Origin: an uncultured Collinsella sp.
Lineage (GTDB): Bacteria; Actinomycetota; Coriobacteriia; Coriobacteriales; Coriobacteriaceae
Direction: 5' to 3'
Assembly (NCBI GenBank): GCA_900549455.1
Contig: UROM01000115.1
Span: 1-5,440 of the forward strand
Length of the DNA stretch: 5,440 nt
Position 1 is the stretch's first letter. Each line of letters begins with the position of its first letter. This document shows positions 1-5,440 of the stretch, in pieces. The position numbers were made by a program, and so were the translations under genes. Under the pieces are notes generated by a model. That model did not search any database, was not told the DNA's origin, and was given only the letters and a program-made list of their open reading frames with translations.

Positions 1-457
<457 letters not shown>

Positions 458-458
458 C

Positions 459-502
459 AAAAAAGAGGGAGACCCTTGAATCCTAAAACTCAAGTGCCTC
501 CC
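459..502 (-). terminator. Intrinsic (Rho-independent) terminator between rpmA and obg
   Basis: On the minus strand the arm at 502-490 (GGGAGGCACTTGA) pairs with 479-467 (TCAAGGGTCTCCC). This gives 13 positions with one G-U wobble and one A-G mismatch, closing a 10-base loop (489-480). TCTTTTTT follows at once (466-459). This is the classical stem plus U-tract, 25 bases after the rpmA stop codon. On the plus strand the hairpin has no T-run behind it, so it acts in one direction. Only 16 bases separate the U-tract from the obg start codon, so no separate promoter fits in between. It probably works as a partial terminator or attenuator that lowers obg expression relative to L21 and L27. Confidence 0.85.
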
Positions 503-511
503 ACATATGTG
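502..511. repeat. 10-bp perfect palindrome
   Basis: CACATATGTG is a perfect 10-base palindrome lying between the rpmA stop codon and the terminator stem and sharing one base with the stem. It could be chance or a small protein-binding site; nothing else in the sequence assigns a role. Confidence 0.35.
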
Positions 512-527
512 CTCTATGAAGGGTGAA

Positions 528-785
528 TTACGCGTTCGCGAGCGGGCGTACGCTGACCCTGTGCTTGATACCCTTGTGGAACTCAACGGTACCGTCGACC
601 AGCGCGAACAGCGTGTCGTCCTTGCCACGGCCAACGTTCTCACCCGGGTGGATGTGCGTGCCGTGCTGACGGACGAGAATCGTGCCCGTGGTTACCGTCT
701 GGCCGGCATAGCGCTTCGTGCCAAGGCGCTGACCGCGGGAGTCACGGCCATTACGGGAGGAACCGAGTCCTTTTTTGTGTGCCAT
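528..785 (-). CDS. rpmA: 50S ribosomal protein L27 (bL27)
   Basis: L27 is a small basic protein of the large ribosomal subunit whose flexible N-terminus reaches the peptidyl transferase centre. The 85-residue product is complete and of normal family length. Its N-terminus is [16 protein letters not shown], followed by [11 protein letters not shown] (19-29), the conserved [19 protein letters not shown] (36-54) and [10 protein letters not shown] (56-65). The ATG at 783-785 is preceded by AGTAGGT (793-799) at 7 bases, six of seven matches to the ideal site. There is no N-terminal leader before AHKK of the kind that Firmicutes cleave with the Prp protease, and no prp gene lies between rplU and rpmA, where Firmicutes carry it. 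It sits 33 bases after rplU and is surely co-transcribed with it. The transcript then meets the terminator at 459-502. Confidence 0.98.
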   Translation of the reverse strand: MAHKKGLGSSRNGRDSRGQRLGTKRYAGQTVTTGTILVRQHGTHIHPGENVGRGKDDTLFALVDGTVEFHKGIKHRVSVRPLANA

Positions 786-818
786 TGTGTATACCTACTC
801 TTTCGTTACGAGTGTAAT

Positions 819-1193
819 CTACTCGGCGACGGGAGCCTCGGCAACAGCCTCAGCCTCTGCCTTGACAGCCTTCTTGGCGCGGGAGGTAGCCTGAACCTTC
901 ACGATCTTCAGCTTGGTGAGCTGCTGACGGTGACCCTTCAGACGACGATAGCGCTTGCGCTTGTGGAACTTGAAGACCAGCTGCTTCTCGCCCTTGAACT
1001 GCTCAACGATCTGAGCGGTAACCTTGGCCTTGGCCAGCTTGTCGGGATCGGTGACGATCTTCTTACCATCGTTGAGGAAGATAACCGGCAGGGTGATCTT
1101 GTCGCCCTCATTGCCCTCGATCTTCTCGACGGTGATGACATCGTCGGTGGCGACCTTGTACTGCTTGCCGCCCGTGTTAACGATTGCGTACAT
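819..1193 (-). CDS. rplU: 50S ribosomal protein L21 (bL21) with charged C-terminal tail
   Basis: L21 binds 23S rRNA in the large ribosomal subunit. The product has 124 residues. It opens with the family hallmark MYAIVNTGGKQYKV and contains the basic stretch FKFHKRKRYRRLKGHRQ (74-90), which includes the signature with clustered Lys/Arg. The core ends near residue 101; a further 23 residues, ATSRAKKAVKAEAEAVAEAP and the final four, form an Ala/Glu/Lys-rich, probably unstructured tail, longer than the usual protein of about 103 residues. I chose the ATG at 1191-1193 because AAGGG (1203-1207) lies 9 bases before it and MYAIV is the family N-terminus. An in-frame ATG at 1214 would add seven residues and swallow this ribosome binding site. 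It is the first gene after the promoter at 1236-1264. Confidence 0.98.
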   Translation of the reverse strand: MYAIVNTGGKQYKVATDDVITVEKIEGNEGDKITLPVIFLNDGKKIVTDPDKLAKAKVTAQIVEQFKGEKQLVFKFHKRKRYRRLKGHRQQLTKLKIVKVQATSRAKKAVKAEAEAVAEAPVAE

Positions 1194-1202
1194 GTTTACT
1201 TG

Positions 1203-1207
1203 CCCTT
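1203..1207 (-). promoter_or_regulatory. Ribosome binding site of rplU
   Basis: AAGGG on the minus strand, 9 bases before the ATG at 1193. It decides between that start and the in-frame ATG at 1214, which lies upstream of it. Confidence 0.75.
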
Positions 1208-1235
1208 CATGCATCAGTTAGTGCAACAGCCGAAT

Positions 1236-1264
1236 ATAGTAGCAGGCGATAATACCCCCGTCAA
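1236..1264 (-). promoter_or_regulatory. Extended -10 sigma-70-type promoter for rplU-rpmA
   Basis: On the minus strand TTGACG (1264-1259, five of six matches to TTGACA) is separated by exactly 17 bases from TACTAT (1241-1236, four of six). TG at 1244-1243 one base before the -10 box makes an extended -10. Transcription would start near 1229-1230, giving a leader of about 36 bases before rplU. The TGA inside the -35 box is the stop codon of the upstream TIGR03936 gene. No terminator is visible between that gene and rplU, so read-through from the upstream operon may add to this promoter. Confidence 0.75.
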
Positions 1265-2073
1265 CGAGTATGTGGAGCAAATCCACAAGTTCGCACAGGT
1301 ATGGGGCTGACGAGTCGGCCCTCGTCGTCCTCGCATGCTTGATTCTGACGCTCGACATCGTAGGAGCAGATGGTCACGAGGTCTTGCATACCGGTGGAAA
1401 CAATAGGTGCATCGACGCCCGGGGTCAAGCCCTGCAACAAAACATCAGCGGCAGAAAGCAAAATTTCCGGACGCATGGACCCCTCGTTGTCGGCATGGGT
1501 GTCGAGCATGAGCACCAGATGGTCCGGGCGCTCCCCTGCCGTGAGCTCATAGCCCACCAGTGTGTGGTCAAGGTCTAGGCGCTTGCTCTTCTTACCGCGT
1601 GCGTAGTCGATGCCATGGCCTGCACGCAACGTGTCGATCGCAGCGCGCACCTCATCGGCGCTCACGGGTGCTTCGGCGTCCAAGTGTAGGTCGATACGGT
1701 ACGACAGACGCGTGAGTTGCGCCGTCAGCGCCGGCGTGCGCACGTCGATGTAGGCGGCCTCGATGGGGGCCAGATCGGCCGGAGAGGCAGCAGCCAGGCG
1801 CCCAAACGCCTCGTCGAGTGCAACGAACTCGGTCATAAACAGGTCATACCACTCGCAGGTCGACGACGTTCCCACCGGCAGCGCCGACGAAAAGCCCACG
1901 CGCATGTGCGGAGAGAAGCCCTGTGTCACAGCATAGGGCAGACCCGCACGACGCACGATGCGCTCAATGGTATGAATCACTTCGAGATGGCCCAGGTACT
2001 TAAGACGGTCGCGCTTGCCATAGCGAACGCGAAGCCTAAAGAGCGTGGGGTTGTCGGTCAGGCGCTCACTCAT
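1261..2073 (-). CDS. TIGR03936/DUF2344 radical SAM-linked protein
   Basis: This 270-residue protein matches the family encoded next to, or fused with, TIGR03960 radical SAM proteins. Its biochemical function is not known; an RNA-related role has been suggested only from context. The hallmark N-terminal region is present: LRVRYGKRDRLKYLGHLE (14-31), IERIVRRAGLPYAVTQGFSP (36-55), then FSSALPVGTSS (61-71) and a nearby acidic residue (E74). The stretch at 125-240 is the less conserved remainder of the domain, and about 30 variable residues follow at the C-terminus, including an acidic run ACEDDEGR (246-253). The ATG at 2071-2073 overlaps the TGA of the preceding gene as ATGA, a 4-base overlap that points to translational coupling and a stoichiometric partner. 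The best upstream ribosome site is weak (GGTGGG), which fits re-initiation. The stop codon lies within the -35 box of the rplU promoter. Confidence 0.9.
   Translation of the reverse strand: MSERLTDNPTLFRLRVRYGKRDRLKYLGHLEVIHTIERIVRRAGLPYAVTQGFSPHMRVGFSSALPVGTSSTCEWYDLFMTEFVALDEAFGRLAAASPADLAPIEAAYIDVRTPALTAQLTRLSYRIDLHLDAEAPVSADEVRAAIDTLRAGHGIDYARGKKSKRLDLDHTLVGYELTAGERPDHLVLMLDTHADNEGSMRPEILLSAADVLLQGLTPGVDAPIVSTGMQDLVTICSYDVERQNQACEDDEGRLVSPIPVRTCGFAPHTR
1271..1287. repeat. Short inverted repeat upstream of rplU promoter
   Basis: TGTGGA (1271-1276) and TCCACA (1282-1287) form a perfect 6-bp inverted repeat around a 5-base spacer, ending 6 bases upstream of the -35 box of the rplU promoter. 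It lies in the last codons of the TIGR03936 gene. No T-run follows on either strand, so it is not an intrinsic terminator. It could be an operator or simply coding sequence. Confidence 0.35.
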
Positions 2074-3947
2074 GCGCGATCACCCACCAATACGTTCTTG
2101 GCGTGGAGCGTGGGGCAGATTCCGCAGCCGGTGCACGACGTACGGGTACAGTCGGGGGTCGTGACACCCTCCAGCGAGCGGCGGTATTCGCGCTCGAGGA
2201 AGCCGCGCGAGCAGCCGGGACTCACGTGCTCCCAGGGCAGGCGCCAGTCCAGTTCGTAGGGCAGGTGCACGAGCTCGTTGAGATCGATACCGTTTTTGGC
2301 CGCAGCCGACTTCCAGTTGTCGAGCGAAAAATGCTCCACCCAGGCGTCAAAACGCGAGCCCGCACGCCAGGCGTCGATAATGACCGGCGTCATGTCGCGA
2401 CCGGCGCGGGACAGCGCGGCCTCGACGAGCGAGGTCTCGGCATCGTGGTAGTGAACGCGGACCGCACGGTTACGAACGCTCGTAATGAGCAGCTTCTGAC
2501 GGCGCTTGACGTCGTCGTAATCGAGTTGCGGGCACCATTGGAACGGCGTGGCGGCCTTGGGGATAAACACCGACACCGAGATGGACACCGAGATGGAGCC
2601 GCGACGCGCCTTGGGAACCACGGAGCGGCCGAGCTCGAGCACGTGGTCGGCCAGGTTGGCGATAGCCACGATATCCTCGTCGCGCTCGCCAGGAAGCCCC
2701 ATCATAAAGTAGAGCTTCATGCGGTTCCAACCAGCCTCGAAGGCCGCCTTGGCCGCACGGTCCAAGTCCTCCTCGGTCACATTCTTGTTGATGATGTCGC
2801 GCATGCGCTGGCTGCCGGCCTCGGGGGCAAACGTCAGGCCGCCCTTCTTTTCGCCGGCGACCGACTCAGCCATATCCACGCCAAACGAATCCAGGCGCTG
2901 TGAGGGAATGGATACGCGAATACCCGTATCCTCCAGGCGGCGGTTGAGCCTGCCGAGCACATCGCGGATGCAGGAGTGGTCGGTGGTAGAAAGCGAAGTG
3001 AGCGACACCTCGTCGTAGCCGGTCTTTTCCAGGCCCTGGATCACCGAGGACACAATCTGGTCGGCCGAGCGCTCGCGCACCGGACGATAGGTCATGCCAG
3101 CCTGGCAAAAACGGCAGCCGCGGGCACAACCGCGCAGAATCTCGATAGACAGGCGGTCGTGAACGAGCTGTGCGTAAGGCACGCACGACTGCGACAGAGG
3201 ATTGGTAGCGCCAAAGTTCTCAACGACGCGCTTGTAGACCACCGGCGGGACGTCTTTGCCCTCACGCGGCACGGTATAGCCGTGCGGAGAGCAAGGCTCA
3301 TCGTGGCGCACCTCGTAGAGCGACGGTACATAGGTGCCATCGACCGTCGCGAGCTGCTCGACAATCCGAGCGCGCGAGACGCCCTCATCGCGCAGACGAC
3401 GATGCAGTTGGCAAACCTCGAGCAGCGACTCCTCGCCCTCGCCGATCAGAATGGCATCAAAGAAGGCCGCATACGGCTCGGGGTTATAGACCGAGGGGCC
3501 ACCAGCAATGATAATGGGATCGTCCTCGGTGCGGTCGGCCGCAAGCAGCGGAATGCCAGCGAGATCGAGCGCCTCGAGAAAGTTTGTCACGGCCATCTCG
3601 TGCGGCACGTGCATACCGACGATATCAAACGAGGCCACGGGCGCTGCGCCCTCGAGCGACAGCAGCGGGATACCAGCCTCGCGCATGGCATCGCCCATAT
3701 CGGGCCACGGCACATAGCCGCGCTCGCAGGAAATGCCCTCGGCCTGATTAAGGATGTTGTAGAGAATGGCGATGCCCTGGTTGGGCAGGCCCACCTCGTA
3801 GACATCGGGATAGATCATGCAGCAGCGGTAATCGGCATCGGCCTTGGAGAGCGTGCCCCACTCATGGTCGATATAGCGGCTCGGCTTCTCGACCTTTGCA
3901 AGCAACGGCTCGATCAGATGAAAACAGTCTTGGTATGGAACGCGCAA
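2070..3947 (-). CDS. TIGR03960-family radical SAM protein (B12-binding-like N-terminus)
   Basis: A 625-residue protein of a conserved family of unknown substrate, usually next to ribosomal or cell-shape genes. The N-terminal 60-190 region resembles the B12-binding-like fold of such enzymes: YPDVYEVGLPNQG (46-58), IIAGGPSVYNPEP (146-158) and LIGEGEESLLE (167-177). I see no DxHxxG cobalamin motif. The radical SAM core starts at IEILRGCARGCRFCQAG (268-284), with CX3CX2C cysteines at 274, 278 and 281 for the 4Fe-4S/AdoMet centre. It continues through LTSLS (316-320), FAPEAGSQRMRD (373-384) and KLYFMMGLPGE (411-421). Near the C-terminus there is a second cysteine group, C600-x4-C605-x2-C608-x2-C611, a possible auxiliary metal site. 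The start is TTG (3945-3947) with AGGGG 6 bases upstream; the site overlaps the stop of the preceding gene, which suggests coupling. Residues 451-458 (SISVSISV) come from a perfect 12-bp tandem duplication. Confidence 0.92.
   Translation of the reverse strand: MRVPYQDCFHLIEPLLAKVEKPSRYIDHEWGTLSKADADYRCCMIYPDVYEVGLPNQGIAILYNILNQAEGISCERGYVPWPDMGDAMREAGIPLLSLEGAAPVASFDIVGMHVPHEMAVTNFLEALDLAGIPLLAADRTEDDPIIIAGGPSVYNPEPYAAFFDAILIGEGEESLLEVCQLHRRLRDEGVSRARIVEQLATVDGTYVPSLYEVRHDEPCSPHGYTVPREGKDVPPVVYKRVVENFGATNPLSQSCVPYAQLVHDRLSIEILRGCARGCRFCQAGMTYRPVRERSADQIVSSVIQGLEKTGYDEVSLTSLSTTDHSCIRDVLGRLNRRLEDTGIRVSIPSQRLDSFGVDMAESVAGEKKGGLTFAPEAGSQRMRDIINKNVTEEDLDRAAKAAFEAGWNRMKLYFMMGLPGERDEDIVAIANLADHVLELGRSVVPKARRGSISVSISVSVFIPKAATPFQWCPQLDYDDVKRRQKLLITSVRNRAVRVHYHDAETSLVEAALSRAGRDMTPVIIDAWRAGSRFDAWVEHFSLDNWKSAAAKNGIDLNELVHLPYELDWRLPWEHVSPGCSRGFLEREYRRSLEGVTTPDCTRTSCTGCGICPTLHAKNVLVGDRA
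2572..2595. repeat. Perfect 12-bp tandem duplication, in frame, within the radical SAM gene
   Basis: The unit GACACCGAGATG (plus strand) occurs twice back to back at 2572-2583 and 2584-2595. On the coding strand it reads TCC-ATC-TCG-GTG twice, giving SISVSISV at residues 451-458 just before the conserved FIPKAATPFQW. Both copies are identical at every third position, which suggests recent slippage rather than selection for the peptide alone. Confidence 0.85.
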
Positions 3948-3953
3948 AAGAAA

Positions 3954-3958
3954 CCCCT
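3954..3958 (-). promoter_or_regulatory. Ribosome binding site of the radical SAM gene (TTG start)
   Basis: AGGGG on the minus strand, 6 bases before the TTG at 3945-3947. Its first two bases are the last two of the TAG stop codon (3957-3959) of the DUF697 gene, so ribosomes ending there are already placed to re-initiate. It supports TTG as the start, since no in-frame ATG or GTG is near the family N-terminus. Confidence 0.7.
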
Positions 3959-4886
3959 AAGCAGCGAGATCGGATGCATCCTCGAAAGGACTCATGGGAC
4001 GGGTGGCACCGACGACCATGGTCACCAGGTCGCGGACGCGCGAGAACGTGGCGGCAGCCACCTCGTTGGCACGGCTGTAGTCGATGTCGCGCTCATACAG
4101 CGAAACGAGCGCACGGCCCATGCCATAGGTGCCCGCGGCGGCGGTCAGCGCCTTGACGGCAAACCCAATATGCGGCGTCTGCTTTACCAGGGCGCGGGTG
4201 ACGGCGCGGATCACCAGGCCACCGGCAAGCACGCCCGCGACCTCATAGCCGCGCTCGGGCTTAATGCCGCGTCCAAAGATGGCCGCGAGCTCAAAGAGCA
4301 TGCCCACCTGCGCCAGCGCCATAACGGGATAATCGGCCCCCGGCAAAAACACCAGCGCACCCGTCGCCATATTGGTAAGCGCGCACGAGGTGATGATGCG
4401 GTTCGCGGCAGCGATACGCATAAAGGCGAAGTTCGCCGCAAATGCCGTCTCCTTGTCCGTGCGATCGAGAATCCAGCGGGCAAGCGTCTCGAGCAGATAC
4501 GTCTTATCGGTAGCTGCCACCACGCCGAGCATAGGCGTGGACTCCTGGATAAAAGGCACCTCGACAGCGGACTCGGCAAGCACGCACACAGGCGCACCAG
4601 CAATCACAAGCTCCTGTACAGCGCTCTCCAGACGGTCGGATCCGCGCGAAAGCACCAACACCACATCGGTATCGGTCTTGGGAACGATACGGTCCTCACC
4701 CAGGCGCTCAACGCGCACAATGCCCGACGTCGTCTGTGGCACGAAGGCATCGCGCACCGTCTCGACCAAAAAACGCGAGGCAGACGAATCGAGGTAGACA
4801 GACACGCGCACCGGCGTGTCGGAATCCTTCTTGGTAGTCGCGCCCATCTTAAAGACGCGGGTCAGCTTATCCACGGGAATCTTCAT
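3957..4886 (-). CDS. DUF697-domain membrane protein of unknown function
   Basis: Function unknown. The 309-residue product has a soluble N-terminal part (about 25-140) with alternating strands and helices: VRVSVYLD (26-33), TDVVLVLS (73-80) and GAPVCVLAES (97-106). A C-terminal part (about 145-270) resembles DUF697, the YcjF-like membrane domain often attached to small GTPases: ANRIITSCALTNMATGALVF (161-180), LPGADYPVMALAQVGMLFEL (181-200), AAIFG, then hydrophobic stretches at about 216-234 and 239-262. The N-terminal part looks like a nucleotide-binding scaffold, but has no P-loop (GxxxxGK[ST]) and no NKxD, so it is probably not an active GTPase. The ATG at 4884-4886 has a very strong ribosome site, TGGAGGGG (4893-4900), 6 bases upstream. 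It follows rodA by 18 bases and precedes the radical SAM gene by 9, so it belongs to the same operon. A membrane role linked to cell-wall growth is possible but is inferred only from position. Confidence 0.8.
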   Translation of the reverse strand: MKIPVDKLTRVFKMGATTKKDSDTPVRVSVYLDSSASRFLVETVRDAFVPQTTSGIVRVERLGEDRIVPKTDTDVVLVLSRGSDRLESAVQELVIAGAPVCVLAESAVEVPFIQESTPMLGVVAATDKTYLLETLARWILDRTDKETAFAANFAFMRIAAANRIITSCALTNMATGALVFLPGADYPVMALAQVGMLFELAAIFGRGIKPERGYEVAGVLAGGLVIRAVTRALVKQTPHIGFAVKALTAAAGTYGMGRALVSLYERDIDYSRANEVAAATFSRVRDLVTMVVGATRPMSPFEDASDLAA

Positions 4887-4904
4887 AGCAAACCCCTCCA
4901 GCGG

Positions 4905-5440
4905 TTACGCGGCGCCCGAACGATGCCGCCATATGGATTGTACGATACCCACCGTCAGCAACTGGATCATCATCGACGACGAACCGAAGCTAATGAACGG
5001 CAGCGGAATACCGGTAATCGGCATCATGCCGATGCACATGCCGATGTTCTCGAACGTCTGGAATGCCCACATGCCGACGATACCTACGCATGACAAGCGT
5101 AGGAACAGAGACTCGCACTTAAAGGCGACGCGAATCGTCGAGAAGATGAGCAGCACGTACAGGCACAGCAGCAAAAAGGAGCCGCAGAAGCCAAAGGTCT
5201 CAGACAAAAAAGCGAAGACGAAGTCGGTATGGAACTCGGGCAGAAAGCCACCGGCAGACTGCGTCGCATGCCCCAGGCCCTTACCAAAGAAACCGCCCGA
5301 TCCAACCGCGATGAGCGATTGCTGCAGATTGTACGCATCGTCCGAATCGGCGCTGTCGGGGTCGATGAAGACCGTCAGACGATTCATCTGGTACTGCTTA
5401 ATGAGCACATCGTGGCCGAGCAGCGAATCGAAGACCGAAT
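4905..5440 (-). CDS. rodA: RodA peptidoglycan glycosyltransferase, C-terminal part (5' end outside window)
   Basis: RodA is the SEDS-family polymerase that, with a class B penicillin-binding protein, extends glycan strands from lipid II at the cytoplasmic membrane during elongation. About 177 residues are visible, running to a TAA at 4905-4907; the frame stays open to the window edge. Landmarks in order are the YQMNRLTVFIDP stretch, AYNLQQSLIAVGSGGFFGKG, LPEFHTDFVFAFLSETFGF, and NIGMCIGMMPITGIPLPFIS. The Asp in HTDF (codon 5223-5225) lines up with the essential Asp262 of E. coli RodA. NIGM and the YQxNR motif favour RodA over FtsW. Three or four hydrophobic spans are visible. Oddly, the usual SYGGS signature reads SFGSSS here (4974-4991). 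A GTG at 5406-5408 is in frame but lies mid-protein and is not the start. Confidence 0.93.
   Translation of the reverse strand, partial: SVFDSLLGHDVLIKQYQMNRLTVFIDPDSADSDDAYNLQQSLIAVGSGGFFGKGLGHATQSAGGFLPEFHTDFVFAFLSETFGFCGSFLLLCLYVLLIFSTIRVAFKCESLFLRLSCVGIVGMWAFQTFENIGMCIGMMPITGIPLPFISFGSSSMMIQLLTVGIVQSIWRHRSGAA

Noticed and set aside
1194..1214. In-frame ATG at 1214 as the rplU start
   Set aside because: It would add MHEGQVN before the family N-terminus MYAIV and place the AAGGG ribosome site inside the gene. The ATG at 1193 is better supported.
1194..1230. L21-type leader RNA or other riboswitch before rplU
   Set aside because: The predicted leader is only about 36 bases and I can form only a 4-bp TGCA stem in it, too little for a structured regulator.
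1271..1287. Hairpin as a terminator of the upstream operon
   Set aside because: The stem is only 6 bp, lies inside the coding sequence of the TIGR03936 gene, and is followed by TACTCGTTGACGGGG without a U-tract.
507..1310. A 267-codon open frame on the plus strand over rplU and rpmA
   Set aside because: Antisense to two certain ribosomal protein genes, low-complexity Leu-rich translation, and no ribosome site or family resemblance.
2976..5093. A 705-codon open frame on the plus strand
   Set aside because: It lies antisense to the radical SAM, DUF697 and rodA genes, which all match known families. Its translation is rich in Arg, His and Gly with no recognisable domain, as expected for antisense frames in GC-rich DNA.
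5406..5408. GTG as the start of a short 167-residue membrane protein
   Set aside because: The frame remains open upstream to the window edge and the preceding residues (SVFDSLLGHD) continue the RodA pattern, so this is an internal codon.

Overview
The window is a stretch of bacterial chromosome carrying housekeeping genes, all on the minus strand and densely packed. GC-rich DNA, actinobacterial-type L27 and L21 proteins (no cleavable L27 leader, no prp gene) and the gene content suggest a Coriobacteriia-like actinobacterium, perhaps close to Collinsella or its relatives. That assignment is inferred from protein character and gene order; no database search was possible. No mobile element, CRISPR array, tRNA or rRNA is visible.

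The layout follows transcription, from the high-coordinate end downward. (1) 5440-4905: the C-terminal part of rodA, the cell-wall glycan polymerase, cut by the window edge. (2) 4886-3957: a DUF697-type membrane protein with an unassigned N-terminal domain. (3) 3947-2070: a TIGR03960-type radical SAM protein. (4) 2073-1261: its usual partner, a TIGR03936/DUF2344 protein, overlapping it by 4 bases. These four have gaps of 18, 9 and -4 bases and look like the end of a longer operon. (5) A good extended -10 promoter (1236-1264), whose -35 box overlaps the stop codon of gene 4, starts the ribosomal unit. (6) rplU (1193-819) and rpmA (785-528) encode 50S proteins L21 and L27. (7) A strong intrinsic terminator (459-502). 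(8) The first 134 codons of obg, a ribosome-assembly GTPase, from a TTG start at 442.

The first 41 bases are not genomic. Bases 8-41 match the Illumina Nextera read-2 transposase adapter, and bases 1-7 match the end of a Nextera i7 index. The contig end is therefore an untrimmed adapter, and obg is interrupted by an assembly artefact, not by biology. A conceptual translation across the junction gives the tail [12 protein letters not shown], which should not be annotated.

The genes link envelope growth (RodA) with ribosome structure and assembly (L21, L27, Obg), and between them lie three poorly characterised proteins. I see no clear new system. The points most worth a second look are the terminator only 16 bases before the obg start codon, the DUF697 protein between rodA and the radical SAM pair, and an in-frame 12-bp tandem duplication in the radical SAM gene.
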